From positions 13,048,143 through 13,112,142 of the forward strand of contig JAJEKV010000006.1 of the NCBI GenBank assembly GCA_021234155.1: 64,000 nucleotides of DNA. The letters run 5' to 3'. The notes beneath the pieces were generated by a model. The model saw only the letters and a list, made by a program, of their open reading frames with translations. It was not told where the DNA came from and made no database searches. This document shows, one piece after another, positions 11,460 to 22,937 of the stretch. The position numbers were made by a program, and so were the translations under genes. Every line of letters begins with the position of its first letter. The first letter of the stretch is position 1. This DNA comes from Isoetes taiwanensis. Lineage: Eukaryota; Streptophyta; Lycopodiopsida; Isoetales; Isoetaceae.

Positions 11460-14400
11460 GCTAAAGGTTTTTAAAATAAATAAGATGAATAAAACTCTGT
11501 GCAAAATTGGGCCATGGGAAGTTATGCGAGCTTTTGAACTTGGTTATGACAATCTAAATACTTATGCTATTAAGTGAATTTGGCATTATAATGGAATTGT
11601 TGTGGATGATAAGCTTTGCAGATACGAGACTGGTAGTATTTTATTTGGTCAATGAAGTGCATGTTTTGGATTTACATCAGTATGCCACAAGGCTTGAGAC
11701 TAACTCTACATGTTTGGATCGTCATCAGGGTCTTCATCAGTAGGTTAGCTACTTGACACGAGTAGGTTGTATGGGCAACCTCAGCAAGGGTAAAATCTAG
11801 GCATAGTATATATTAAATATCTAATGAACTTTATATGTCTTGGTCTTTGATATTATATCACACGTTCTATTAGATCCTCGGAGGTGGGGCTTCCAGGTTC
11901 GGTGGCTTGGGTTGCTCCAGCATGCTCATGTTCATCTGTGTTCTATATTATATTCTTGTGCTCTGTGACACCCGGCATAGTTCTCCTTACAATGATGCTA
12001 CGTCAACTCTGTGACTCCATGGTAAGAGGTTCGCCAGTGCCAGACTTGAGATGGGAGGGTATGCGCGTAGGAGGTTCACCCCACCACTCTGCTATAGGGC
12101 TTGGATGTAAGTTGGCTGGGCCTTATTGCGCTAACAGGACTTGCATATAGGCTGGCTGAGCATCCCATTATCCCCGAGCTATGTATCTTGATGGTTTGGT
12201 ACTTTGACCATGTTCTTTGCTTCTGATGCTCATGTATTGCATTTTCTTTATTGTCATTGCCTAGCATTTCACCGTGCATGCAGGCAGCCAAGGATCCCCA
12301 CTTAGTCACGAGGACTAAGCCTAGTGAGTGCATGTGTGGTGAATAAGCAAGGCACTGGTCAGAGGGATGGCGACATTGGGATCGTGGTTGAGTTGGAAGC
12401 TTTTGGATTATTTGTTGAGTTAAATATTGTGAATGTATTGAGGATAGTGTTTCCCCTAGAAAAAATATTATTTGTTGAGTTAAATATTGTGAATGTATTG
12501 AGGATAGTGTTACATGGCCCACACCGGTGATCACGAGAAGAAGATGTCGAAGAGGGGGCCTCTGGCTAATGGGAAGGCGGCGAGACTTAGGCGGCACATG
12601 CGGAGTTGCTCAAGTGGGCGGGGCAGACCATGGTGCTTTCGTCCTTCTTTGCATTGTTCAGTAGTATCTAGAGGGCTTTCCCGGTCATGGACCACAAGCG
12701 GGGTTGTTCCAATCTACAAGGCGGGGGACCCACAATGTCCGCCAAATTCTTGAACCATCATGCTCCATTTCGGTGTTTGCCAAAGGCGTACCGCGGGCAT
12801 TCTCGATCGGCGGGTAACCCGGATAAGCGGAAGCGGAAAGGAAGTTAGGGCACTTACCCGGGAAGGCTTCCGACCCCAGACATTCGACCATTGATCACAT
12901 CTTCACACTCAAGGCCACAGTCGAGGATGGCAAGGAAACCGTCGGGAGGACACATCTTTAACATTTGTGGACTTTGCAAAAGCTTTACGACCACCGATTA
13001 CCGAAGGAAGCGTTGTGGGCGAGATTGCACCATCACAGGGGCTCCCTATGGATCTGCGAAGCGGTGTATAGACTATCTGAGAGTTGCACTGCCGCATGCA
13101 ACCGAAGGGCCGATCATTTGCCCGGTAGCATTGGGTTAGGCAAGGTTGTCCTCTCTCACCCACACTCTTTGGACTTTACATTGACCGGTTGGAAGCCCTT
13201 CTTTGCCAATGGGGGGCGATATCTGACTCTTGCACCGGGTCATCCAATGAAACTCATCTATCGCGGATGATGTGGATCTCTTAGCCCATACGGAGGGCAT
13301 GCGAGCACACCTAGATGCCACGGACACATTACTCCGGGGTGATGGACATGCGTGTCAACACAGCCAAGACTAAGGTGGTCCTCATATCCTCCTCCGTCAT
13401 CCAGGCACCTCCCGGCTCACTTGGTATCGAAGCGCGGATGGTAGAGAGTCACACCCGCGACTACAAGTACACGGGGTGGAATTTTCGTCCTCAATGTGAT
13501 GGGATGCATCCATTAAGCCTTGGTGACCGCATTTTGGAAGGCGTTATGCGCAAATGCAAAACAATAGTCACAGGGCAGGTGTATGGTAGGGGCCACCAAT
13601 CACATTTGTTCCGAGCCTTGGTGGAGCCAGTTCTTACGTATGGGGTCTAGTGTGGGGGGCCTGGTAGTGTCTTTGGCGACTTGGAATGGACTTAGAGCAG
13701 GTCGTAAGGCATTTTTGACCAATACTTGGGGTCAAGCCCTCGTTCCATATTTGGATCTTGTTGCGGAGACATGATTCATGGCCCTGACATGCAACCCTCG
13801 ATAGACACATTGTTTATTTCGGAAGGTGGCCATCATAGGCGACACTTCGGCTCCGCACTTGGCTTCTGGCACAAGTGGCGTGAGCCCGCTGCGACTCGGG
13901 GCTTGTTGGAAGGACAAAGAGCCCGGCATGGGTGGCTATTTGGAAATGTAGCGCGCATAGATTAGATCGAGGTTGGTATTGCCGGTAGGGATAGGTGAGG
14001 GGGTACTTGGACTCTTGTTTCTGAGGGAAGCTCACGGGACCACCATGCTTTGGAGCAGGTAAAGATGGCACACTACAAACAACACATAAACCCCACCACG
14101 GTTCGAGGCCCACACTCTACACGCATTCTTAGTTGCCCATGAAGAAGCCGCAGATCATCCAGCGTCCATTGGAGCAGGGGCCCCCATCTTTGGCAGGAGG
14201 CCAGGTGGGTGGGTTTTGGAGAGGAACGCCGGAGGCCGGCTTTGTCGGTGTTGTCGGCGGGGGTTGTTGAGGATGAAAGCCATGCCTTCGGATGCTGTCC
14301 GACCCTATAGTGGTATTCGGCTCGCTACATTCTCTTGGTGCGACTGTACGCCACCTGCGTACTTTCGATGCATGTCGGTTCGATCCCTTGGCTCCTACCT

Positions 14401-14796
14401 CCGGGAGGTTTTGGATCTAATACTCACCTCTGCCCTCGAGCCTACCTAGGTGCTTGAGGAATTCATATCTATATGTATATTTGTGCATAAGTGCCGGCGG
14501 TAGTTTGTTCTTCTTGACGATTTTTCCCTCCTAAGGGGGTTTTTAATAGGGTAGCAAATATCTTCTGCACCCGTGTAATTAAAGGTCCCATAGGCGATTG
14601 GCCTCCACGGACGATAAAAAGAACCTTCCTTCCTTCCTAGATATTACATCATAATTATATTACAATTGACCTTGGATTTTTGTTAAAAGATTCAATTCTT
14701 CACCATATTGCATTTACCAACCTAGCAAGACTTTATAACAAGTTTAGACAAGATCTCGAGTTGCGGGAGGGGGCCTTTCGAACCCGGGCATCGTCA
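11460..14796 (+). repeat. LTR copy 2, split by a LINE fragment
   Basis: Matches copies 1 and 3 at 11460-12500 and again at 14640-14796. The 2.1 kb between is foreign. At 12405-12510 about 45 bp (ATTATTTGTTGAGTTAAATA onwards) is duplicated with a short AT-rich spacer next to the insertion point. Confidence 0.65.
12511..14640 (+). pseudogene. GC-rich L1-like LINE relic (reverse transcriptase part)
   Basis: Broken frames give successive pieces of a LINE ORF2 homologous to LINE-C of this window: LANGKAARL, VVPIYKAGDP, FDHxx with FVDFAKAF-like remains, MRVNTAKTKVV and LFRALVEPVLTYGV with GPG. Many frameshifts and stops are present. Base composition is clearly GC-richer than the surrounding LTR. 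The 3' end reads GGACGATAAAAAGAAC and then CCTTCCTTCCTTCC, a pyrimidine simple repeat comparable to the (TC)n ends of the LINEs at 55-64 kb. Confidence 0.75.
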
Positions 14797-14800
14797 TAAT

Positions 14801-14813
14801 TGGTATCGAGAGC
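14801..14813 (+). promoter_or_regulatory. Primer-binding site, tRNA-Met type (copy 2)
   Basis: TGGTATCGAGAGC is TGGTATCAGAGC with a small change. It follows LTR copy 2 directly and is followed by the same CATGTTGGATCTTTGGGAG as at copy 1. Confidence 0.7.
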
Positions 14814-16014
14814 ATGTTGGATCTTTGGGAGTTGATATATCAAATCAGAGATTAAGTTGAGTTTGTGGATTTATGATACTAATGGTTCTTCTTTGCCAGA
14901 CATTTGGAGATGGTGTCCTCTGGAGAGGAGTAGTATCTAGAGGCTTTGTGGTTACCATGGATGTATGTCAAGGAAGAAGTCTCCACATAAGCAAACGAAG
15001 AGCAACTCTTGATTATGTTGAGGAATACCCGGATAAGATGAATGAGTTGGCATTTCATATTGATTCTAATTGGTCTTTGGGGAATGCTTCACCAAATCTA
15101 TGATCGACCCATGAGGACACGGGTTAAATTCTAGAAGGGAGATTGCAATGGACCTAGCCACTTGATGTGCGATATATGTATTTATGGATGCATGTACACA
15201 TGCTTCAATCATATGCATGCATGGAGAGTATAAAAAGCAAGGGTTTTACCCCATTCTAGGACTTTGTAAGAGCATGAAGGTAGGAGGAACCTTAAAGGTA
15301 AGAGCTTGGGAGATTACATCCGAAATGCATCAAGGCGGTTATGAGAAGGCCATAGTTTAAAAAGACTACTTGAAATATCCTTCCTTTTGGGGGAGGGGGG
15401 GGGGGGAGTCATGGGGGGGGTTCCATTGATCAAATCTGAGGCACATGGGCTACCATGATTAGATTTATGCATGACTTGATAAGAAGGATTGAAATTTGTA
15501 TGAAGGATGAGAATTTGACCAAAAATCAAAATGAGATCTACATAGGAAAATCAATGTATGAATATAAACTCTTTGGGTTGGGCATGCTCCATGCTAAAAA
15601 ACAAATTAAAGGGCCGATTTGCCTTGTAGAGACTTTAATCGATAATTTCCAAATCTTAAGCAGTTGCCCTATGGTGCTTTCGGTTACGTCTTGTGCCTTT
15701 TTGATTTATTTTTAGCCATTGCTTTGTTGTTTGAGAGTTATATTTTATGTCAATTTGCTAATAACTAAATAAGATAAGATAAGAAGGGCCATGACTCTAG
15801 CTCAATAGAAGACGTATTAGCTAGCAAATTGGTTAAAATCAATCTAGATGGAATCCCTTCAAAGTGCATGGTTTGAATAAGTAAATTCACTAAGGGAAAA
15901 TTATTGATGAAAGAATTATGAAGTACTTTAGCGACTACGAAATCAATGCGGTAATAGTTTTATCAATTAAATGTATTCGGTAAGGAAAGTGGATTTTAAT
16001 TATGAGTTATTAAA
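14814..16014 (+). mobile_element. Internal region 2, non-coding
   Basis: Homologous to internal region 1. It has a 76-codon open frame at 14873-15103 with no recognisable domain, a G-run of mixed length at 15390-15420, and no gag or pol. Confidence 0.6.
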
Positions 16015-17367
16015 AGTTTAGCTAAAAGTTTTTAAAATAAACAAAATGAGTAGAACTATGTGCAAAATTGGGCCATGGGAAGTTATGGAAGCTTTTGAAC
16101 TTAACTATGGCATCTAAATACCTATGGTACTAAGTGGGTTTGGCATTATAATGGAATTGTTGTGGATGGTAAGCTTTGCTGATAGGAGACTAGTAGTATT
16201 TCTATTTGGTCAATGAAGTGCATGTGTTGGATTTACATTTTCCGACACAAGGCTTGAGACTTCCTCGACATGTTTGGATCATCATCGGAGACTTTATCGA
16301 TCATTAGCTACTTGACACGAGTAGGTTATATGGGCAACCTCGACAAAGGGTAAAATCAAGGCATGGTATATATTAAATATCTAATGAACTTCACATGTCT
16401 TTAGTCTTTGGTATTGCATCATATGTGTCTTGGTATTTGATGTCTATTGGATCCTCGTCATATTTCTCTTCCTTTTTCCCACCTTGGTTTTGTTTTAGGA
16501 TGCTCATGTTCATCATCTTCTATGTCATGTTGTTGTGCTCTTCTGACAATAAAGTATAGTTCTCCTTGCAAGGATGCTAATATATGTATTTAATGACTCC
16601 ATGGTAAGAGGTCCTCCGATGCCAAATGTGGGCTGTGAAGTATCATTATCAAGAGGTTCACCCCACCACTCAAGGTTTCGTGCCTGCTTGGTTTCAAGGT
16701 TGCACCAAGAAAGGGAGAAGGGGATGCACACCCGATATCCAAGATGCAAGCTCCCAAAACAAACATATTTGAAATGGAGTTGTATTATATGTGTTGTGTA
16801 TCAATACATGAAGTACAATATATAAACAAAATGGTGATACTAAGAATAGTAGTAGCCATTCAACCACCGCCCACTAATAATGGCCGTTACATAGTTATGT
16901 AGGTGCTTTCCTATCGATAAAGTGCTTTGTCGATTACTAATATTACGATTGATCTTGGATTATTATTTATGAGTAAAGCGTCTAAGCACAATGGTGGGGG
17001 CACTTTCTATGTTGGCGACACATGGTGCTTGTGCTATGCTTTAAAACTATTTTCTTTGTATTTTGATTTTATTTTTTTTTTTTTTATTTTTTTTGATATA
17101 TTTCTCTAACACGCATTTATATTTCCCCTTAGAATATAAAATTTCAAATTCCAAAAGCGGGACTTCTAAAAAAAGAGGATAAAAATAAAAAAGATTCATT
17201 GTAGGGATGCTAATGCTATGCTTGGATGTCGCGAAAATGCCTCGCTTGGTGCATTTACCCTAAGAAGGTTCAATTCTTCATCATATTTTACCAATCTAAT
17301 TGAGTTTATAACAAGTTTAAATAAGATTCCGAGTTGTCGGGGAGGGTCAAGTCGGCGGGGCTCGTCA
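16015..17367 (+). repeat. LTR copy 3 of the tandem array
   Basis: Follows the other copies through the GGCATTATAATGGAATTG, GACTCCATGGTAAGAGGT and CCGAGTTG blocks to its CTCGTCA end. An unrelated AT-rich stretch interrupts it around 16970-17260. Confidence 0.6.
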
Positions 17368-19859
17368 CCTCCTCGAAAATGGGCCGAGTCTTTTCTTTGA
17401 AGTGCAGTACCTCTAAATAAACTTTCTCATCCTCAGCCAAGACAAGTCTGCCTTCACTTTAATGGCTCTAGTAGAAGCATTTCCCAAATCTTCCAAATGT
17501 TGAATTAGTTCGAGATGGATTGAGGATTTGATCTTTACATGCTTTCTCGCAATACCTATGCATAGAACTCCATTAAAGCTCACCTTACTTGTACGAAAAG
17601 AGGTTGTCGTCACATGTTTACTATTTAATTAATTTTTAAATGTCATAATTGGGGGAGGGGATGAAGGCATTTTATATTTGAGATGAAGACGATACTCATT
17701 TTTTCATGGAATATTTACCAAACTAACTTAACTATTATTTGAATTCCTAAAAGCCCTTCAAATTTTGAAATTCCCAAAATGCCCTTAATTCTTAAGTATT
17801 TTTAAAATAGCCTTTTGTATTTTAAAATCACTAAAATCACGATTTCCAAATGAGATGATCATTCTTTGCATAGAAAGTATTTCTTACAAATCACAACAAC
17901 TTGGGAAATAAATTTGATATGTGACATTCTTAAGGCAAAATCACATTATGACCAAATATTCAATAGAAATATCAAATAAGGTTTTACGCAATTCGCGTTC
18001 AATATGGCGCCATTACCTGGCATCTATTAGCTTGTACACATGCTTTTCTCTATCCCTTATCTTACGTCCTATCTCGTTGAATGATAAAATCATATTCTAT
18101 TCTATTCTATTCTATTCTTTTAGGCAACCAACACATGTTGTAGGATGTAGCATTTTATTATTTTTAAAGTTCAAGATTTGGTGGATAAATAGCTCCGCAT
18201 ATGAATAGCGAATAAGGCTCAACAAGTAACACATTTGCTTTCCGAATTGTTATGATTTGCAAAAACACTTCCACGTGTAAAGAATGATCATCTATTGTGA
18301 ACATGTGCTTTTTTTGGTGATTTTTATTTTCATGTGAAACCCATTAAACACAAGTCTCAAAATGGCCCATATCTTGGATGCTAAAATTCCACGTCATGTT
18401 TTCTCCAACCAATGATGTTTGTGCATTTTTTTTTTTCAAGTCGCATATTAGTTGGCAAGTAGAAGAGAAGCGGGCTTACTTGGCATCCACATATGAAAAT
18501 TTCATAACACATGTGTGTGCATTCATTGATCCACATTAATGGCCCGCATTTTTTGTCAAATCGTCGCGGACCAAAATAATGGCTACTTTTTTTAATCTTT
18601 TACCACATGCCCACATGCACCAACCACCTTATCAAATTTTGGCACCAAGATTTCCATTGTTCACATTAAGCGCCATCATCAAGCATCCTCTTTCCATCTA
18701 AAATCTTCATTTGGAATCCAAGTCTCCAATAGTGTTTGTGTTTTTCAAAAAAGCATAGAGTTAAGCAACAAATGGCATAATTAGATCCACAAGCAAGCGT
18801 CGTTACATGCCATGTTTTACTACCCAAATTTTCATTAAAAGTTTTTCCTACTTTTTTTACTCTTCCCATTCATCATTATTGCTCTCGCCATTCATTCTTA
18901 CAATTCAGATTTTGTGTCGATCGGCGGTGGAAGGATATCTATCCATAGGCTCGTGGGTGAGAATGCTATCATTTGTTGACTATGGATTATATGGGAGGGC
19001 AAGACATTCATACTAATGAATAGGTAGAACTATAGGGTTCAAAATAAATATCATGGATAGTTATATTGCAAAAAAAAGAGAAGGAAGGGACTAAATGTTT
19101 TCAAGAGGAGGATCCCAAAAAATTTGCAAACACAATAATACATGGATCACACTTTGCCAAAATGCATATGCACTTTGTAAATGTGTTTTATGTTATTTAT
19201 CAAATGTGATCCTTGCTTCTTTTCTTCCCTCTTTTGATTTATATTCAAAGGCTCATGAATCAAATATTTTGTCTTTGGGCTATATTTATCGGATATTAGT
19301 AAACTATTTGAGATAGGGAAAATATTACTAACATCATTTTGTCAACAACCTGGATATAAAGACATACTTTTCAAATATACATTCATTGCAAGGACTAGTT
19401 TTCGTTGTAAAGTTGTGGGAGCCGAGCTTGAAAGTCAGGTCATGTGATCTCTTTTTAAGCCGCTTGTGCAAAAATATGAGAATGGTGTCCTTGCAATGAA
19501 GAAATGTTTGATAAGGCGTGCATCTAGTCCATGTTGAAAAATAGGTTACAAAATATTTGCTCCATTAGAGGTGTTTACTAATGCCCGTAGACACAAAAGC
19601 TCAAAAGACATATTGTATAAAATGTGATTTCAAAGCCTTTGGATATTAACTCAAGACATATGGAAACATTGTTGGGGTTTGATAAAATAACATAAAAATC
19701 TTATTTAATAAAGCTTTGGTTGTTGGTAAAGTGTTGGCTTATTGATTAAGTGTTTGTATTTTTGTTTTGGGACCCTCTTTGAAAAAGTTTAATTCATAAA
19801 ACATAATATAACTTGGAATGATACATATTTTATATGCAAATGGGAGACTATTGATGAGG
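17368..19859. other. AT-rich intergenic sequence, no gene seen
   Basis: No domain-bearing frame was found. A pentanucleotide microsatellite (TATTC)n lies at 18093-18118. Confidence 0.6.
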
Positions 19860-20600
19860 GACTTGGTGTTGAACCCTATTGACAACAAATTCATTCGCGT
19901 GGATCACACCATGCGAATTTAGTATATTCAACCTTTTTGAGCTTATACAAATTAAGCTCGGGTGTGATCTTTTGGAAAAGATGACTTCCTATAGTAAAAT
20001 TACTTTGATTATCTTTTAATAAAAGAAATATATATGTGTCTTATTTGAAGTTAAGTGTGGATATGTGACGTGCTCATTTATTGATAAAAGCGTTTGCTTT
20101 TTGAAAAAAAACTAATAACTTTATGTACTACTAGAGTTGATAAAGTATTTTAGATGCAAATAGGATGTTTGATGTGATCCTTCTTAAAAAATATGCTCTT
20201 TGAAAAGGACTAATAACTTTATGCACTTGGGGTGGTAAAGCATTAAATGAGAAGGGTACTTGTGTTTAATTTTAATTTGACAACAAATAAGAAAGTGGAT
20301 CACATGATCTTAGTAGAAGTGTGTTCCATTTTTGTTCATATGTGTATTATTGTTTTGTGTGATCCTTCTTGAAAAATAATATGCTCTTTGAAAAAAATGG
20401 ATAATGATTTATGTACTTAAGAGTGGTAAAAGCATTTTAGATACAAATGGAATGAGTACTTGTGTTTAATTTTAATTTTGACAACAAATAAGAAAGTAGA
20501 TCACACCATGCAATTTAATGTGTCCCTTTTTTTGCATATGTATTATTAAAGCTTGGTGTGATCCATCTTGAAAAAAAAAAAATAGCTTTCAAAAAAGGAA
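19860..20600. repeat. Imperfect ~200-bp tandem repeats
   Basis: Units recur with the order GTGTGATCC(T/A)TCTT, then ATGCTCTTTGAAAA, TAATAACTTTATG, GGTAAAGCATT, then TTTAATTTTAATTTTGACAACAAATAAG and GATCACACCATGC. Clear starts lie near 19870, 20170, 20350 and 20555. Copies vary by indels. Confidence 0.6.
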
Positions 20601-21685
20601 AGAAAGAAATATCTTATTTAAAGTGTAAAGTGTCAAGGACGAGACCGACAACATATAGATTTCCGACAATAAATTAAATACATATGGGCCCATGAATCAA
20701 AATCCCCATATTTTGGAGAATATTCCAAATAAATCTGTAATGATGAGATTTTGGTATCCTAGGTGGCATGGGAAAAAGGACATCCCCTGGAAATATGACG
20801 TGGAATGGGTGATAGGAGGCCATTTTGAGACCCCAAATCCCCCTAATGGTCCTCCTTCTTTTTGAAATTCCCAAAATGCTCTTAATTTTTAAGTATTTTC
20901 TAAATAAGCGATTTTGCATGGATTTGGTATGCATGTCTCATTGTGGTCGATTTGGATCTAAAAAGGGTCTTCACGGTAAGAATTACTGCGCCTATGATCT
21001 AGAATGGTAAAATTTGCCACAGAGGAGAAAAATCTGCAAGGTAAAGCTTGAATCCATGAATCAAGAATCGATCTTACTAGTGCCAAGAGAGAAGTCATGA
21101 GCAGATGTCCCTTCTCGCTTCATTTACCCACCTTCTCTGGTACTCTTTTTAACAACAGGAGAAAACCTAAAATATAAGACATGTCTTATATTAGCAGACA
21201 CGTCTTATTGTTGTAGCAGTGTGAAAAGGATTTTTGTAAGACATGTCTTATGCATGACCTGGAGAATAAAATGGTATCTTATACCACTAAGACATTCGTA
21301 AAAAGAGATTGTCGTGTGAAAAGGGCCTAAGTTAACAATTAAGGTTATTTTGGTAAATTTCCTTTTTTTCATTCTTGAGATCAATAGTTTGGGATTTAGA
21401 TAAATGAAAATGAAATTCTCAATATTCATTTTACCTCCCATAGGAGTAAATTGAAATTCCTATGTTTTAGATATAACATTCCATGCCAGTTTGTCTGGAA
21501 GTTCAAATATAACATTCCATGCCATTTAATTTTATTGGAAGCTCATGTACCATGACCATGGTTTCTTCTTTTTGCATTTATTTATTTTGATCCCTTCCGT
21601 ATCTCTTGCTACTTGTATATGTGCATTTGGATATAAATGATTCATTTTATGCCCAAACACAATCACGTAAAAAAAATGGATAATA
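20601..21685. other. Intergenic with short palindromes
   Basis: Palindromes built on AAGACATGTCTTAT occur at about 21174 and 21236, and a variant AGACACGTCTTAT near 21198, with GTGTGAAAAGG repeated near 21219 and 21314. This may be a small MITE. No gene is seen. Confidence 0.4.
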
Positions 21686-22039
21686 TTATTCACCATATCC
21701 ACAAATTCCCATGTGACAGTGTGCTCTAAAATGGCAGACGTGGCCACAAGTTTTTCACAATTGTGTCGATCACGATTCAATTTAACGCATCGCCTTGAGC
21801 AGCAAGTCCATCCATATAAACATCGAAAACGACAAATTCCACAATTAATCAATATCAGTTGCAATGTTCACACACCTCTTTCCACAACATGAGGAGCTAC
21901 TTGGACAAATGTTGGCATCAATCTCACAGAATGGACCCCTATATTGTCTCCTAGTTTCTTGTAGCAAAAGTTTGACATTCTGGGCTACTCCTCCAATGCT
22001 GCTCTGGAGAGTGCTAAGAACATCAAGATCAAGGTACAT
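21686..22039 (-). pseudogene. STIG1-like cysteine-rich protein relic, two frameshifts
   Basis: Reading the minus strand across frames gives the STIG1-family cysteine pattern in order: CEIDANICPSSSSCCGKRC, VNIATD, then after a frame change NCGICRFRC, CCSRRCVKLN and HNCE, then after a second change CGHVCHFRAHC and HMGICGYGE with a stop at 21686-21688. STIG1-like proteins are secreted, Cys-rich plant proteins. No signal peptide is visible upstream of the ATG at 22039, so the N-terminus is also missing or altered. The two shifts lie near 21845 and 21750. Strong family match, dead copy. Confidence 0.75.
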
Positions 22040-22937
22040 AACACTAGTTGGCGCATCCCCTAGTGTCTAGAATTTATGAAATTGGGAATCCACTTGTATA
22101 AGGTTTCGAGATTAAAGGTGGACCTAATGAGTTGAAGTAACAAGGGTTTCTGAACTCCAAGCTCAAACTAGAAAATTTTTGTGCCCCAAACTAGCATCAA
22201 AGCCCCATCATAAAGGATGCAACACCAGAAACTTTCACATGCTGATTCTAAACTCCAATAGTGCCTCAAGGCCTCCCCAGATGCTCTATATCAACAAAGA
22301 CGACGATGACGACGCGGCCTAGCGAGTAGCTCCATGCATATACAATGTGTATATATATAATATATAATATAAAGGCTAAAGTATATGATGTAACTGCCTT
22401 CCCTTCCCATGCCAATGGATCAGAACTCAATAATGAAGCCAACCACAACACATGCTTGTGTTTGCCAGTTTTGAACTTGCCCTGCCACTATTCAATAGAT
22501 AAATCGTTTTCTGCAACATGTTTTTGTAACGCCAATAAAGGTTTTTCCGGCACCAGAAAATAAATTATTTTCTAACGAGGAGGACAAGCTAGATTCGTTC
22601 TGCTATATTCTTGTCCTATGTACACGGGATAAACGATCTTCTTCATAACAGAATGCTGGATCTTTAAACTGCTGTTAGCATTTTCTTATGTGAAGTGTAA
22701 GTTTCTTCATTTTTCCCTGTTTGGATTGAAGGGATTGCAGAACCTCTTATAATTTTATTCGAAAATTAATTCTTTCTTGCTGCATGATAATGAAAATTGT
22801 TCTTAAAGAAATGACTTCAAAACCTCCAAATATGCAACCATTGTATTTTTTATTGATACCTCAAAAATATATACAAAAACCTTACTAACATCGATCACTT
22901 GGTATTAGAACCTCAAGACTATTACTTTTGAACAATA
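22040..22937. other. Intergenic, no supported gene
   Basis: Contains a short TA-rich tract (22346-22372) and nothing with a recognisable domain. Confidence 0.6.

Larger units (their letters stand above)
9197..17367 (+). mobile_element. Tandem array of a non-autonomous LTR element (LTR-int-LTR-int-LTR)
   Basis: One ~1.2-1.35-kb sequence recurs three times in direct orientation, starting near 9197, 11460 and 16015 and ending at 10410, 14796 and 17367. The copies share blocks such as GGCATTATAATGGAATTGTTGTGG and a common 3' end CTCGTC(CA)CA. A tRNA-Met-type primer site directly follows copies 1 and 2, which identifies them as LTRs. The two ~1-kb internal regions are also related to each other but hold no gag or pol. 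The most natural reading is recombination between two elements that shared an LTR. The exact 5' LTR boundary could not be fixed. Copy 2 is enlarged by a LINE insertion. The family resembles LARD/TRIM-like elements that depend on enzymes from elsewhere. Confidence 0.75.

Noticed and set aside
19860-20600. CRISPR-like array
   Set aside because: The repeats are long, diverged, AT-rich and lack regular spacers, and the window is clearly eukaryotic nuclear DNA.
21864-22070. 68-codon plus-strand frame
   Set aside because: It is antisense to the STIG1-like relic, whose cysteine pattern is on minus.
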